From contig CALRBT010000005.1 in assembly GCA_943354475.1 (NCBI GenBank), positions 1 to 55,777 on the forward strand: 55,777 bases of DNA, written 5' to 3'. The translations under genes were made by a program, and so were the position numbers. The stretch's first letter is position 1. Every line of letters begins with the position of its first letter. Shown piece after piece: positions 37,058-45,688 of the stretch. This stretch comes from Parcubacteria group bacterium. Lineage in GTDB: Bacteria > Patescibacteriota > Minisyncoccia > Phycocordibacterales > CALRBT01. The notes under the pieces were generated by a model. The model worked only from the letters and a program-made list of their open reading frames with translations, was not told the origin of the DNA and made no database searches.

Positions 37058-37944
37058 AAAGCACTCCAGCGTGCAAAAATTCCACAAGGAAGTAGTCTCC
37101 CTCCTTCACTTGATTCTCTTAAAGTTAATTCTCCCGACTCCAAAACCCCATTAAACTTTTGAACCAAAGGTTTTAAGTTATTCTCATAAGCGATAGATGA
37201 GTATCCTGCTGAGTAGCCATTCAGTATAAAGAATAGTGGTTTGTCACTAAGTAGTTTCATCGCTGTCTCAATAAGAGGAGTTAGATCTTCCTCTATTTTC
37301 CAAAGCTCTCCTTTTGCGCCGTGTCCAAACGCAGGAGGATCCATGATAATTGCGTCATACTTGTTTCCACGCCTAATTTCACGATCTACAAACTTCTTTG
37401 CGTCATCAATAATCCATCGAACAGGCTTATCTGAAAGTTTTGATAATGTGGCGTTTTCCTTTGCTAGAGCAATAGCAGTCTTTGAGCCATCAACATGAAC
37501 AACCTGAGCTCCAGCAGAAAGGGCTGCGAGTGTAGCCCCTCCGGTATATCCAAAAAGGTTGAGTACTGAAGTTGGTCGATCTGTTGCCTTAATTTTATCA
37601 ATAATCCATTGCCAGTTGGCGTACTGTTCTGGAAAAAGCCCGATATGTTTAAATGGTGCGAGCACTATCTTAAAGACGAGTCCGAGTTCGGTAAAAGTAA
37701 TCTGCCAACTTTTTGGTACTCCCATAGACACTTTCCAGGAACCACTCTTACCTCCTTCGCCTGGCTTAAAGATTACATTGGCATCCTGCCACCTTTTTTT
37801 ATCTAAGTGCTTTAACCAAAGCGCCTGAGGATCAGGTCGAGCAAGTATCACCTTACCCAACCGTTCAAGCTTTTCCCCATCCCCACTATCAAGAAGCTCG
37901 TAGTCAGAGGAGGTTTCGGTAATGAGTATACTGCGATGTTCCAT
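37054..37944 (-). CDS. class I SAM-dependent methyltransferase (COG1092/RlmI-like)
   Basis: VLNLFGYTGGATLAALSAGAQVVHVDGSKTAIALAKEN, YDAIIMDPPAFGHG. Confidence 0.88.
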   Translation of the reverse strand: MEHRSILITETSSDYELLDSGDGEKLERLGKVILARPDPQALWLKHLDKKRWQDANVIFKPGEGGKSGSWKVSMGVPKSWQITFTELGLVFKIVLAPFKHIGLFPEQYANWQWIIDKIKATDRPTSVLNLFGYTGGATLAALSAGAQVVHVDGSKTAIALAKENATLSKLSDKPVRWIIDDAKKFVDREIRRGNKYDAIIMDPPAFGHGAKGELWKIEEDLTPLIETAMKLLSDKPLFFILNGYSAGYSSIAYENNLKPLVQKFNGVLESGELTLRESSEGGRLLPCGIFARWSAF

Positions 37945-37961
37945 GGAAGAATTTTTTACAA

Positions 37962-38462
37962 TTATTTCTTTAACTTTCCGATGTCTGAAGCGAGCTGGGC
38001 AAGATTTGCTTGGATCTTCTCAAGAGTTATCTGTTCGTTTTTTTCTTCTTCAACTTCCAACTTGTCTTCTTCAGTAATCTCGTCGACATCTTCTTGGATT
38101 TCATCGATATCCTTTTGGATCTCGTCGACGTCTTCTTGAATCTCGACAACATCTTCCGCAATTTCATCAATTCCCTCTTCAATTTCATCAAGATTTTCTT
38201 CAACGTCACGCAAACTTTCTGTGTTTCGATTCACCGACATTTGAATAAAAATTGAAAGATATATAGCTTCGAGGGAAACGATAGTTGTGAGCACGAGAAG
38301 AACTCTATCCCAAGGAACTCCTGCTATACCAAGAATGAAGGCGGAAGCAAAAAATAGTGTATGGACCACAAGTGAAGCGGGAGATCCAATCCATTTAGTA
38401 AAGGTTGCTCCTATCCCCCTCTCTTCAATTTTTATTTTTTTCTGAGTATTATTTTTTTCCAT
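37962..38462 (-). CDS. two-TM (DUF1003-like) protein with acidic heptad coiled-coil
   Basis: SLEAIYLSIFIQMSVNRNTESLRDVEENLDEIEEGIDEIAEDVVEIQEDVDEIQKDIDEIQEDVDEI. Confidence 0.65.
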   Translation of the reverse strand: MEKNNTQKKIKIEERGIGATFTKWIGSPASLVVHTLFFASAFILGIAGVPWDRVLLVLTTIVSLEAIYLSIFIQMSVNRNTESLRDVEENLDEIEEGIDEIAEDVVEIQEDVDEIQKDIDEIQEDVDEITEEDKLEVEEEKNEQITLEKIQANLAQLASDIGKLKK

Positions 38463-38486
38463 GATAACTACTGTTACATACCAGTT

Positions 38487-39461
38487 CTACCTTGCTCTTT
38501 TTGAAGAGAGGTATGAGAAGAAAATAAAAATAAGGCCAATCAAACCAGTAATAACTTCTGGAACATGGACAACGAGCCCAACAAACATTGAAGCGGCAAG
38601 ACCAAAAATTGCCCAGTGAGCGCCGTGCTCTAAATAAATCAATGTATCGAGCGTTTTTTTACGAACAAAATGAAGTGTCAGTGTTCGAACAAAAAGTGCA
38701 CCGATACCGAGCCCAACTGCAATAATCAGAATTGAGGATGTTAAAGCAAACGCGCCGACAACACCATCGAGCGAGAATGCTGAGTCAATCACATTGAGAT
38801 ACAGGAATAACGCCAAACCACCAGACGCAATGTTCTTTATACCGCGATTAAAGGAGTTGGCAACACCTTCAACAAGTACGAAGAGTACAATTCCAATAAT
38901 TCCTGCAATAAGAATTGATGACGCAATAGCTGGTAGTACGAAACTAAATATCAACAGAACGATGAGAGCGAGGGCTATTTCTAGTGCCTCAATTCTTCCC
39001 AATCTTGAGAGATATTTCTCAATAACCTCAATCCAATGAACATCCTTTGCTTCATTAAAAAAATATTTTAGTGAAACCATCAACAAAAAACTTCCTCCGA
39101 AAGCACTGATTGCTGGATGAACTGATTCAAGAAGATGTCCGTACTCTGCGGCGTTATAAATCGCCAAGTGTGCTATAAAAAACGGCGATGTCCACAGAGC
39201 AACACTCACAATCACAACAGGAAGAACGACTCTTGTCCCAAAAACTGCAATCAATATACCCCAAGTTAAAAATCGTTTTTGCCAAACCTTATCCATCTTA
39301 GCAAGAATTTTTGCGTTGATGACCGCATTATCAAACGAAAGTGTTACTTCCAAAACACAGAGAATCATTGTAAGGAACAGTGCGGCAACACCACTCCATA
39401 AATAAACAGCAGTGAGTGCGACTATAGAAATAATAAATGGTGGAATAAATGCTCTATTCAT
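38487..39461 (-). CDS. DUF475/TerC-like integral membrane protein
   Basis: CVLEVTLSFDNAVINAKILAKMDKVWQKRFLTWGILIAVFGTRVVLP; start set to internal Met. Confidence 0.82.
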   Translation of the reverse strand: MNRAFIPPFIISIVALTAVYLWSGVAALFLTMILCVLEVTLSFDNAVINAKILAKMDKVWQKRFLTWGILIAVFGTRVVLPVVIVSVALWTSPFFIAHLAIYNAAEYGHLLESVHPAISAFGGSFLLMVSLKYFFNEAKDVHWIEVIEKYLSRLGRIEALEIALALIVLLIFSFVLPAIASSILIAGIIGIVLFVLVEGVANSFNRGIKNIASGGLALFLYLNVIDSAFSLDGVVGAFALTSSILIIAVGLGIGALFVRTLTLHFVRKKTLDTLIYLEHGAHWAIFGLAASMFVGLVVHVPEVITGLIGLIFIFFSYLSSKRAR

Positions 39462-39530
39462 AATAATGACCTTACGGTGGCAAGCACCTCTTTTAATAGC
39501 ACACGATGAAACCAAACTAACGAAAAAAAC

Positions 39531-41183
39531 CTACATTGTCGAGTGATGTGACATTAAACGTTTTATATCCTCCCGAGTCCCTCCTACTTTTTTGCCAGGA
39601 TTTAAAACATTCAAAGGATCAAAGATATGCTTCACTTCCGTGAATAAATCGCAGACTTCTTTCCCATACATCATTTCAAGATATGGTGTACGGATAATAC
39701 CATCATTATGCTCACCTGTAATTGATCCGTGGTACTTGGCAATCAATATATACACCTTTTCAGAAAGTTCAAGGATAATGTTTCTTGATTTTTCTGAAGA
39801 GAGGTCCATGAGTGGGATAATATGAAAATTGCCATTTCCAATGTGTCCTGCAATTGTATAGATGATATCGTACTGACCAAGAAGCGCATTGAGTTCCGGT
39901 AAAAATTTTGGGTACACATCTGGATCAACAACAAAGTCATCTATGAATGCTGAGGCATAAAGCCCACGGGAACTTTTGCGTAGAAGGGAAAAACTTTCTC
40001 GCCTAACGATCCAATACTTATTCGCTTCCCTTTCGTTCTTAGCGATCCGAGTCTTAAGATTCATGTCCTTCAGTGATTCCTCCGCAAGCTTACAAACTCG
40101 CAAAGCTTCCCCACTTGTATCCTCCGCAAATTCTGCCATTAAGATTAGTTTTGGAACACCACCAGTCATGACCATTGAAACTTCTGGTAAAAACGAAAGC
40201 CCTAAAGAAACCGCTCCAGTGACACCTAGTTTACTAATCATTTGTGGTAAGAATCGAACGGCGAGTTTGAAGGTGTGGTCATCGTAAGACTCAAATGATT
40301 CTGGGTTAAATCTAAGAACCCTGCGCACTATCTCTGGCAGTGTATCAAGATTCTTGAGAAAAATAATGAGCATTGCTCGATGTTCTTTTGGTGTCACCAG
40401 AGAAATCTTGGCGGAAGTCATCAGCGCTAAAGTCCCCTGTGCTCCCGTTAATAACTTTGCAAGATTAAATGTCCCCTTTTCTTCATCAACAACACTCCAC
40501 AGTGCGTATCCTGCTGAGTTCTTAGAAACTTTTGGCTTAGCATTCGCGATAAGCTCCTTATTGTGAGAAATAAGCTCTGATATTTTACGATAAATATCCC
40601 CCTCAAGGGTTTGTTCAATTTTTTTCTTTTCTAACTCCTCATTGTTTAACTCTTTAAAGTTAGCGATGCTGCCGTCCGATAGAACTGCGTTTATTTCTTC
40701 AACATACTTTTCTGTCTTTCCGTAGCGAAGTGAACGCTCACCGCCTGAGTTGTTGTTCACTATTCCGCCCATCGCAGCAAGTCCACGAGAAGCTGGGTAG
40801 CTGGGCAACAGCAGGTTCCTTTTTAACGTCTCTTTTTCAAAATCACGGTAGTACATTCCTGGTTCGACCAAGGCGTCCTTATCTGTGAGTTCGAGGAGCT
40901 GATTCATATGCTTCGTAAAACCCATAGCAATAGATGAGGTGAGGGGGCCACCACTCATACAAGTGCCAGCTGATCGTGCTGTAACGGATACATTAGTCCC
41001 CTTTTCCCGCTCACCGTGAACATAAGAAAGGACTGCTGAAACGTCTGCCACATTTTTCGGAAAAATGACGAGTGTTGGCCTCTCTTCAAAAACCGAAGTG
41101 TCACGACTAAACTCTGTTAACGTTTTTGAATCAGTGACAATCTCTCCTTGTATTATTTTTTGTAGTTCTTCTTTTTGAGACAT
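39531..41183 (-). CDS. FAD-binding oxidase (GlcD / D-lactate dehydrogenase type)
   Basis: VTARSAGTCMSGGPLTSSIAMGFTKHMNQLLEL, GLAAMGGIVNNNSGGERSLRYGKTEKYV, GHIGNGNFHIIPLMD, GSITGEHNDGIIRTPYLEMMYG. Confidence 0.92.
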   Translation of the reverse strand: MSQKEELQKIIQGEIVTDSKTLTEFSRDTSVFEERPTLVIFPKNVADVSAVLSYVHGEREKGTNVSVTARSAGTCMSGGPLTSSIAMGFTKHMNQLLELTDKDALVEPGMYYRDFEKETLKRNLLLPSYPASRGLAAMGGIVNNNSGGERSLRYGKTEKYVEEINAVLSDGSIANFKELNNEELEKKKIEQTLEGDIYRKISELISHNKELIANAKPKVSKNSAGYALWSVVDEEKGTFNLAKLLTGAQGTLALMTSAKISLVTPKEHRAMLIIFLKNLDTLPEIVRRVLRFNPESFESYDDHTFKLAVRFLPQMISKLGVTGAVSLGLSFLPEVSMVMTGGVPKLILMAEFAEDTSGEALRVCKLAEESLKDMNLKTRIAKNEREANKYWIVRRESFSLLRKSSRGLYASAFIDDFVVDPDVYPKFLPELNALLGQYDIIYTIAGHIGNGNFHIIPLMDLSSEKSRNIILELSEKVYILIAKYHGSITGEHNDGIIRTPYLEMMYGKEVCDLFTEVKHIFDPLNVLNPGKKVGGTREDIKRLMSHHSTM

Positions 41184-41184
41184 T

Positions 41185-41892
41185 TTATTTCTTTTCCAAC
41201 AGTTTTCGGATATGGTGCATCGAGCTGTTACGGTGGACCAGCTCATCATTTCTGATTGAGAGGAAAAGTTCGTATTCATTTCTCACATGTCGTCCATAAA
41301 AGTCGAGATATTCACTCGAGACAGGTTTTTTCTTCAACTTATCTCCCTGTTGTTTAAGAAAAAGATCATACTCACGAAAAGCGTGGTCTTCAAAAAGATA
41401 GTTGAGTTCGAGTGCTCGACGTGGACTAAAGAAATAGAGTATAAAGACTGCCCAAAAATAAAAGAGTGAGAAAAGAACGGGAATAAGTGTGTGCATAAAA
41501 AAATTGGCGCCATGTTCCTTTTGGACAATGTGACTGATAACTACCACATGCATCGTCTCATTATCTTGCGCCATACGACTAAAGGCTGAAGTCTTTGCAA
41601 GTTCAATGGCTTTTTTTTCGTTACCATGGAAGGCTGACAGAAAGACGTAGCTTGCCACTTCCCACGACTGGTACGGAATACGAGCAATCACTTCTATCGC
41701 CTTGAATTTCTGATAGCTTGGCTTTTTTCCATAAAACAGGGTACCGAGGGAAACGAGAATATTTCCAAGTACTCGAGAAGTGAAAGAAACCTTACAATTA
41801 TCACACTCCTCTTTGTACGCACGAAAGGAGTCTTCGTCACAAAGTTTCTCTGCCAAGAGTTCATGCTCTGCCTTATCAAGTTCTGGAACCAT
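41185..41892 (-). CDS. alternative-oxidase-like di-iron membrane protein
   Basis: DNETMHVVVISH (NExMH), LFEDHAFREYDLFL, IRNDELVHRNSSMHHI (ExxH), two hydrophobic segments; just upstream of the FAD oxidase. Confidence 0.7.
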   Translation of the reverse strand: MVPELDKAEHELLAEKLCDEDSFRAYKEECDNCKVSFTSRVLGNILVSLGTLFYGKKPSYQKFKAIEVIARIPYQSWEVASYVFLSAFHGNEKKAIELAKTSAFSRMAQDNETMHVVVISHIVQKEHGANFFMHTLIPVLFSLFYFWAVFILYFFSPRRALELNYLFEDHAFREYDLFLKQQGDKLKKKPVSSEYLDFYGRHVRNEYELFLSIRNDELVHRNSSMHHIRKLLEKK

Positions 41893-41956
41893 GCCTTTAT
41901 TTTACCCTATCGTGAGATTATTCAGAAGGGCTTAAATTAAATTCGTGCTGATATTT

Positions 41957-42400
41957 CTATCCAATATATCTAACCTCATCTGAAAGAATCGTTCCAGCTT
42001 TAAGATCAGTTTGAATCGGCTGAGGTAAAATATTTACCTCATCATCTTTATCTACCCATTTTATATCAAAGAGTTCGTGCTTATGTGTCCCTTCAAATTT
42101 TGAAATATCTAAATAATCTATTGGATTTGTGACCTCAAAAAAGAATTCAACTGTTTGGACCTCTTCTTTTTCTGTAACTGCCTTCATGTTGTGAACGTAC
42201 AGCAACCTTCCAATCTCTGGTTTAATACCAAGCTCTTCAATAATTTCCCGAACTAAACATTCTTTTATTCCTTCTCCCCACTCTAAATGTCCCCCAGGAA
42301 GTGCAAAGCCTGCTGAGGTCGGCCTATGCTGTACCACGAGCAACTTACCTTCGTGGTAAATAATCGCTCGACACCTGATGGTTAATTTTTTCTCTGACAT
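41957..42400 (-). CDS. NUDIX hydrolase
   Basis: GGHLEWGEGIKECLVREIIEELGIKPEIG. Confidence 0.94.
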   Translation of the reverse strand: MSEKKLTIRCRAIIYHEGKLLVVQHRPTSAGFALPGGHLEWGEGIKECLVREIIEELGIKPEIGRLLYVHNMKAVTEKEEVQTVEFFFEVTNPIDYLDISKFEGTHKHELFDIKWVDKDDEVNILPQPIQTDLKAGTILSDEVRYIG

Positions 42401-42403
42401 ACT

Positions 42404-43321
42404 CTACACTGATGTTAAAAAATCTAAATATTTTTCTTCTTCCCCATGCATCACTCGCCAATGAATTTCTTTGATTCGCTTAGTGATTGGACCAATCTTA
42501 CCATCCCCTATCATACGCGCATCAACTTCTTTGATTGGTGCAATGAATGCGGATGTACCTGATGCAAAAATTTCATCAGCAACATAGAGCTCGGTGAGGT
42601 CAATCCCCCGTTCCTGTACCTGAATCCCCATATCGCGGGCAACCTCTAGCACCGTACGTCGGTTGATACCCTCAAGAAGGTCACTGGTAGTGTCGGGAGT
42701 TATCAACACATTGTCTCTGACCATAAAAATGTTGGCGGCGGAGAGTTCACAAACGTGTCCATGAACATCAAGGAAAATGCAGTCGTCATACCCACTATCA
42801 ATGGCGTCCTGTTTACCAAGTACCGAGTTGACGTAGGCGCCATTTACTTTGGCACGAGATGGAATCGAGAAATCAGGAACGCGACGCCAAACACTCGTTT
42901 TTAGTCGCGCACCATCTTGAGGAACGATTGGTTTTGCTTCGTAGATAAACATACTCACCGTGTTTGAGAGTCCACGGGAGCGTGTTCCAGCGACCAGATC
43001 TGGAACGTGGACGGTGGCACGGACGAACACATCTTCGATAGGAGTATTTGCAGAGACAAGTTCTTTGACTGCACCGACAAATTTCTCATAATTCCACTCC
43101 TTTTCAAAGGTATCCATCCCAATAATTCGAGCTGAATTAATTAACCTCCGGTAGTGTAGGAGTAAACGAAACGCCATGAGTCCATTCTTTGTCACTGATA
43201 CTTGAAACACAGTGTAAACACTAAGTCCATACAATACAGAAGAACTCGCAACACTGAGGTGTGCGTCGGCAATCGGAACAATCTTATCGCCAAAGTATGC
43301 TTTTTCATATATTCGAGCCAT
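42404..43321 (-). CDS. ilvE: branched-chain amino-acid aminotransferase family (PLP fold IV)
   Basis: ADAHLSVASSSVLYGLSVY, KVNGAYVNSVLGKQDAIDSGYDDCIFLDVHGHVCELSAANIFMVRDNVLITP. Confidence 0.9.
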   Translation of the reverse strand: MARIYEKAYFGDKIVPIADAHLSVASSSVLYGLSVYTVFQVSVTKNGLMAFRLLLHYRRLINSARIIGMDTFEKEWNYEKFVGAVKELVSANTPIEDVFVRATVHVPDLVAGTRSRGLSNTVSMFIYEAKPIVPQDGARLKTSVWRRVPDFSIPSRAKVNGAYVNSVLGKQDAIDSGYDDCIFLDVHGHVCELSAANIFMVRDNVLITPDTTSDLLEGINRRTVLEVARDMGIQVQERGIDLTELYVADEIFASGTSAFIAPIKEVDARMIGDGKIGPITKRIKEIHWRVMHGEEEKYLDFLTSV

Positions 43322-43681
43322 CACTTACAGTATACCGCCATTTTTATAAAATGTTGCTACGGCTTCTCTGATAAGTAGTACCAACTCCCTAACAAAATCT
43401 ATCAATATAAAACAAAAAAAACAGCTTTCGCTGATTTACTTAGGTTACTATAAAAAAGAAGAAGGGCAACTGGATACGGGGAATCGTACCAGCTGCCTTT
43501 CCGATAGTCCGCGGGGCCAACGCGGGGAGAGCAGCAAGGGTCAGTTGCAGGTGACCCATACCTAAGATAAAGCTATCATGGGAGCAAAATAAAGTCAAGG
43601 GGTAGTCGGTGAGTGGCTGCAACCCCACTCACCGACCCCGGCAGACTGCTACCTCACAGCCCTACCGATGCAACATCAGGT

Positions 43682-43807
43682 CTACTTCCGGTCGAGACAT
43701 CGACCGGATGACGAGCACCAATTGTCGCATTTCTCGGCGTAGGCTGGTTTGGCAAGTGCGAGGCAAAGCCCCACAACTGCCATGAGGCACAGTACTGTGT
43801 GTCGCAT
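43682..43807 (-). CDS. secreted Cys-containing microprotein MRHTVLCLMAVVGLCLALAKPAYA|EKCDNWCSSSGRCLDRK
   Basis: Hand-translated; not in ORF track; signal peptide with AYA cleavage motif; GAAGGG SD-like upstream; possible TTGACC/TAGGGT promoter further upstream. Confidence 0.5.
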   Translation of the reverse strand: MRHTVLCLMAVVGLCLALAKPAYAEKCDNWCSSSGRCLDRK

Positions 43808-43969
43808 GAAATTTCCCTTCACGCAGACCTTGGGAACTACTCCGCCCCCCACCTCTCTCCCGATAGGTGTACAAAGAACGGATTAGACCCAGAAGCACCC
43901 TACTACCTCTGAGTGGATAGGTCAAGACATGAGTGTCCAAGAACCCTCATTAAGATTAATTTACACAGC

Positions 43970-44524
43970 TCATCCATTAGAATTACTTCGTTGATAAATT
44001 TGAATATCGTACCCCTTTGTTTCTTCATCACTTCTCGACAGCCCCAATAATTCAAGTTTAGTAAAGAGTTCTTCCTTCACCTCTTCTGGACTAACATCAT
44101 CATCTACTAATCTTTCAAGTTCAACAAAGGTGCCAAGTTGCTCTACCTGGTCTAAACAAATCTCACATTCTCCAAGTTTACCCTTTCTTCGTATTTTTTT
44201 AACCTCAAGTACAGGCGACCACCCAAGAGTGGTGAGTATCAAATGGGTTGCTTTTGGATCCACAACTTCTGTTTCGTACTCTATGTTATCCATCTCTCCA
44301 GAGCGTTGTTTTTTAAGGTTGAGTTGGGCAGTGTTTTTCAAATAACGTATGCGTATAAATACATCACCTTCTTTGGAGTTAGCCAACCCTTTGGTACTAC
44401 CTCCCAAAGAATAGATAACATCTCGTTGACTTATTGGTTCAGAGAGAACACAACTCTTCTCCTTAAGACGAGTCTCGAGCTCTTCGAAATTATTCACCTT
44501 TAATTTTACTTCTATTTCGCGCAT
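43970..44524 (-). CDS. CYTH domain protein (class IV adenylate cyclase / thiamine triphosphatase fold)
   Basis: MREIEVKLKVNNFEELETRLKEK...; DVFIRIRYLKNTAQLNLKKQRSG. Confidence 0.85.
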   Translation of the reverse strand: MREIEVKLKVNNFEELETRLKEKSCVLSEPISQRDVIYSLGGSTKGLANSKEGDVFIRIRYLKNTAQLNLKKQRSGEMDNIEYETEVVDPKATHLILTTLGWSPVLEVKKIRRKGKLGECEICLDQVEQLGTFVELERLVDDDVSPEEVKEELFTKLELLGLSRSDEETKGYDIQIYQRSNSNG

Positions 44525-44531
44525 ATATCGT

Positions 44532-44665
44532 GGATAGCTAGAGAGAATCGGGGTCAAGTTTCTAAGTTCGCAAGCTCACTAAGAACTTCCTCCCCGGACT
44601 CGCCGACAAGCACTCACTTTGTTCGTCTTGTATACCGGCTCCGTCTTTCAATACTCTCTAGCTCA
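44532..44665 (-). repeat. tRNA-3'-end-mimic palindromic element (tRNA-His-like arms)
   Basis: Direct copy ggatagctagagagaatcg 44532-44550 vs tRNA-His ggtggctagagagaatcg; inverted copy ctctctagct 44656-44665; core GAAAGACGGAGCCGGTATACAAGACGA... shared with the 51226 element. Confidence 0.75.
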
Positions 44666-44807
44666 CGCCAAAAATATAATCGCTAAACGCTCCGCTTTTT
44701 TCTCATTATTTTTGGGTGCCGTAGTCGAGGACGTTAGAACTGTGTTTGAGCGATTGGATGATGCGAGCATCTACATTCCTGACCTACATCCAGTGGGGTT
44801 GGTGTAG

Positions 44808-45326
44808 TCATTGATGCACAACGGACTGCGGCTTGTTGGGTTTACTTAATTCTTCCGTTGCAATATCAATAAATACTTTGTGAATGGCGCGGAATTCAGT
44901 TGTCATCTCGTTGTATGACTGAGATATAACTTTCTTTTCTCCTGACAGCATCGTTACGGAAATCTTAGCAGAACTTTCATCTGGAAGTCCCTTGATAGCT
45001 ATGTTTTTTATGTCCTCAAATTTGTTTTCGCTGAGAGAACGCACCAATCTTTCAAAGTTCGCCTGATTTCCCTTTTCTTCATAGGAAATTGTTCCCTGAA
45101 ATATTTTTCTTACGGATGTATCGCCAGCAGAATTAACCGAAACCTCATAACCTCCGTATAGACCACTCACATCAGACATTTCAATTTGCGCAATATCCTG
45201 ACCCAAACTCCCTGTGGTTGGTGTAGATTTGATTTGCGTTGCCTGTTTTTGAGATATCCCAAAATAATATCCAAGCAAAAGTAACACAGCGACGACCCCG
45301 ACGATATAGATTACTTTGTTCTTCAT
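44808..45326 (-). CDS. membrane-anchored hypothetical protein
   Basis: MKNKVIYIVGVVAVLLLLGYYFGISQKQ... Confidence 0.65.
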   Translation of the reverse strand: MKNKVIYIVGVVAVLLLLGYYFGISQKQATQIKSTPTTGSLGQDIAQIEMSDVSGLYGGYEVSVNSAGDTSVRKIFQGTISYEEKGNQANFERLVRSLSENKFEDIKNIAIKGLPDESSAKISVTMLSGEKKVISQSYNEMTTEFRAIHKVFIDIATEELSKPNKPQSVVHQ

Positions 45327-45398
45327 CCCAAAAGTATACCAAGTTCGAACTGATTTTACAACCTTGTTGGTGCGTATTATCTCTTCAATTCCCGTTAG

Positions 45399-45470
45399 GG
45401 TGGCTAGAGAGAATCGAACTCTCGATACCAGTTCCACAAACTGGAGTTTTACCACTAAACTATAGCCACC
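45399..45470 (-). tRNA. tRNA-His(GTG)
   Basis: GGTGGCTATAGTTTAGTGGTAAAACTCCAGTTTGTGGAACTGGTATCGAGAGTTCGATTCTCTCTAGCCACC; GTG anticodon in loop. Confidence 0.95.
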
Positions 45471-45562
45471 ATATAAACCAGAGGTGTTAGGTTATAGGAA
45501 ATAGGTTTTGGTAAAACCTACATTGATCTAAAACCTAACATCTATCACCAAACCTGTTTCCG

Positions 45563-45688
45563 GTAGGTCGCCTGTAGTGGATACAATTCGAGGCGCGAGG
45601 AAGTCGATTTCTGCAGACGTACTTAAACGTACGACGAAAGAAATCGACAACGAAGCAACAAAGAAGTGTACCGCTACAGGCGACCTAC
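45563..45688 (-). repeat. dispersed palindromic element family A, copy A2
   Basis: Perfect 15-bp outer arms GTAGGTCGCCTGTAG / CTACAGGCGACCTAC; shared core. Confidence 0.9.

Noticed and set aside
37936-38255. Ser/Ile-rich + strand ORFs opposite the heptad-repeat protein
   Set aside because: Antisense reflection of the repetitive acidic coiled coil
43440-43628. 62-aa minus-strand ORF MGLQPLTDYPLTLFCSHD...
   Set aside because: No SD, unusual composition, no family; could be partly non-coding. Not supported enough to list
43662-43940. 92-aa minus-strand ORF MDTHVLTYPLRGSRVLLGLIRSLYTYR...
   Set aside because: Overlaps in another frame a shorter ORF with a convincing signal peptide (43682-43807), which is preferred
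44619-44807. + strand ORF 62 aa upstream of the 44808 gene end
   Set aside because: Overlaps the tRNA-His-like palindromic element; no coding evidence
45239-45490. + strand ORF over tRNA-His
   Set aside because: Antisense to tRNA and to the start of the 44808 gene
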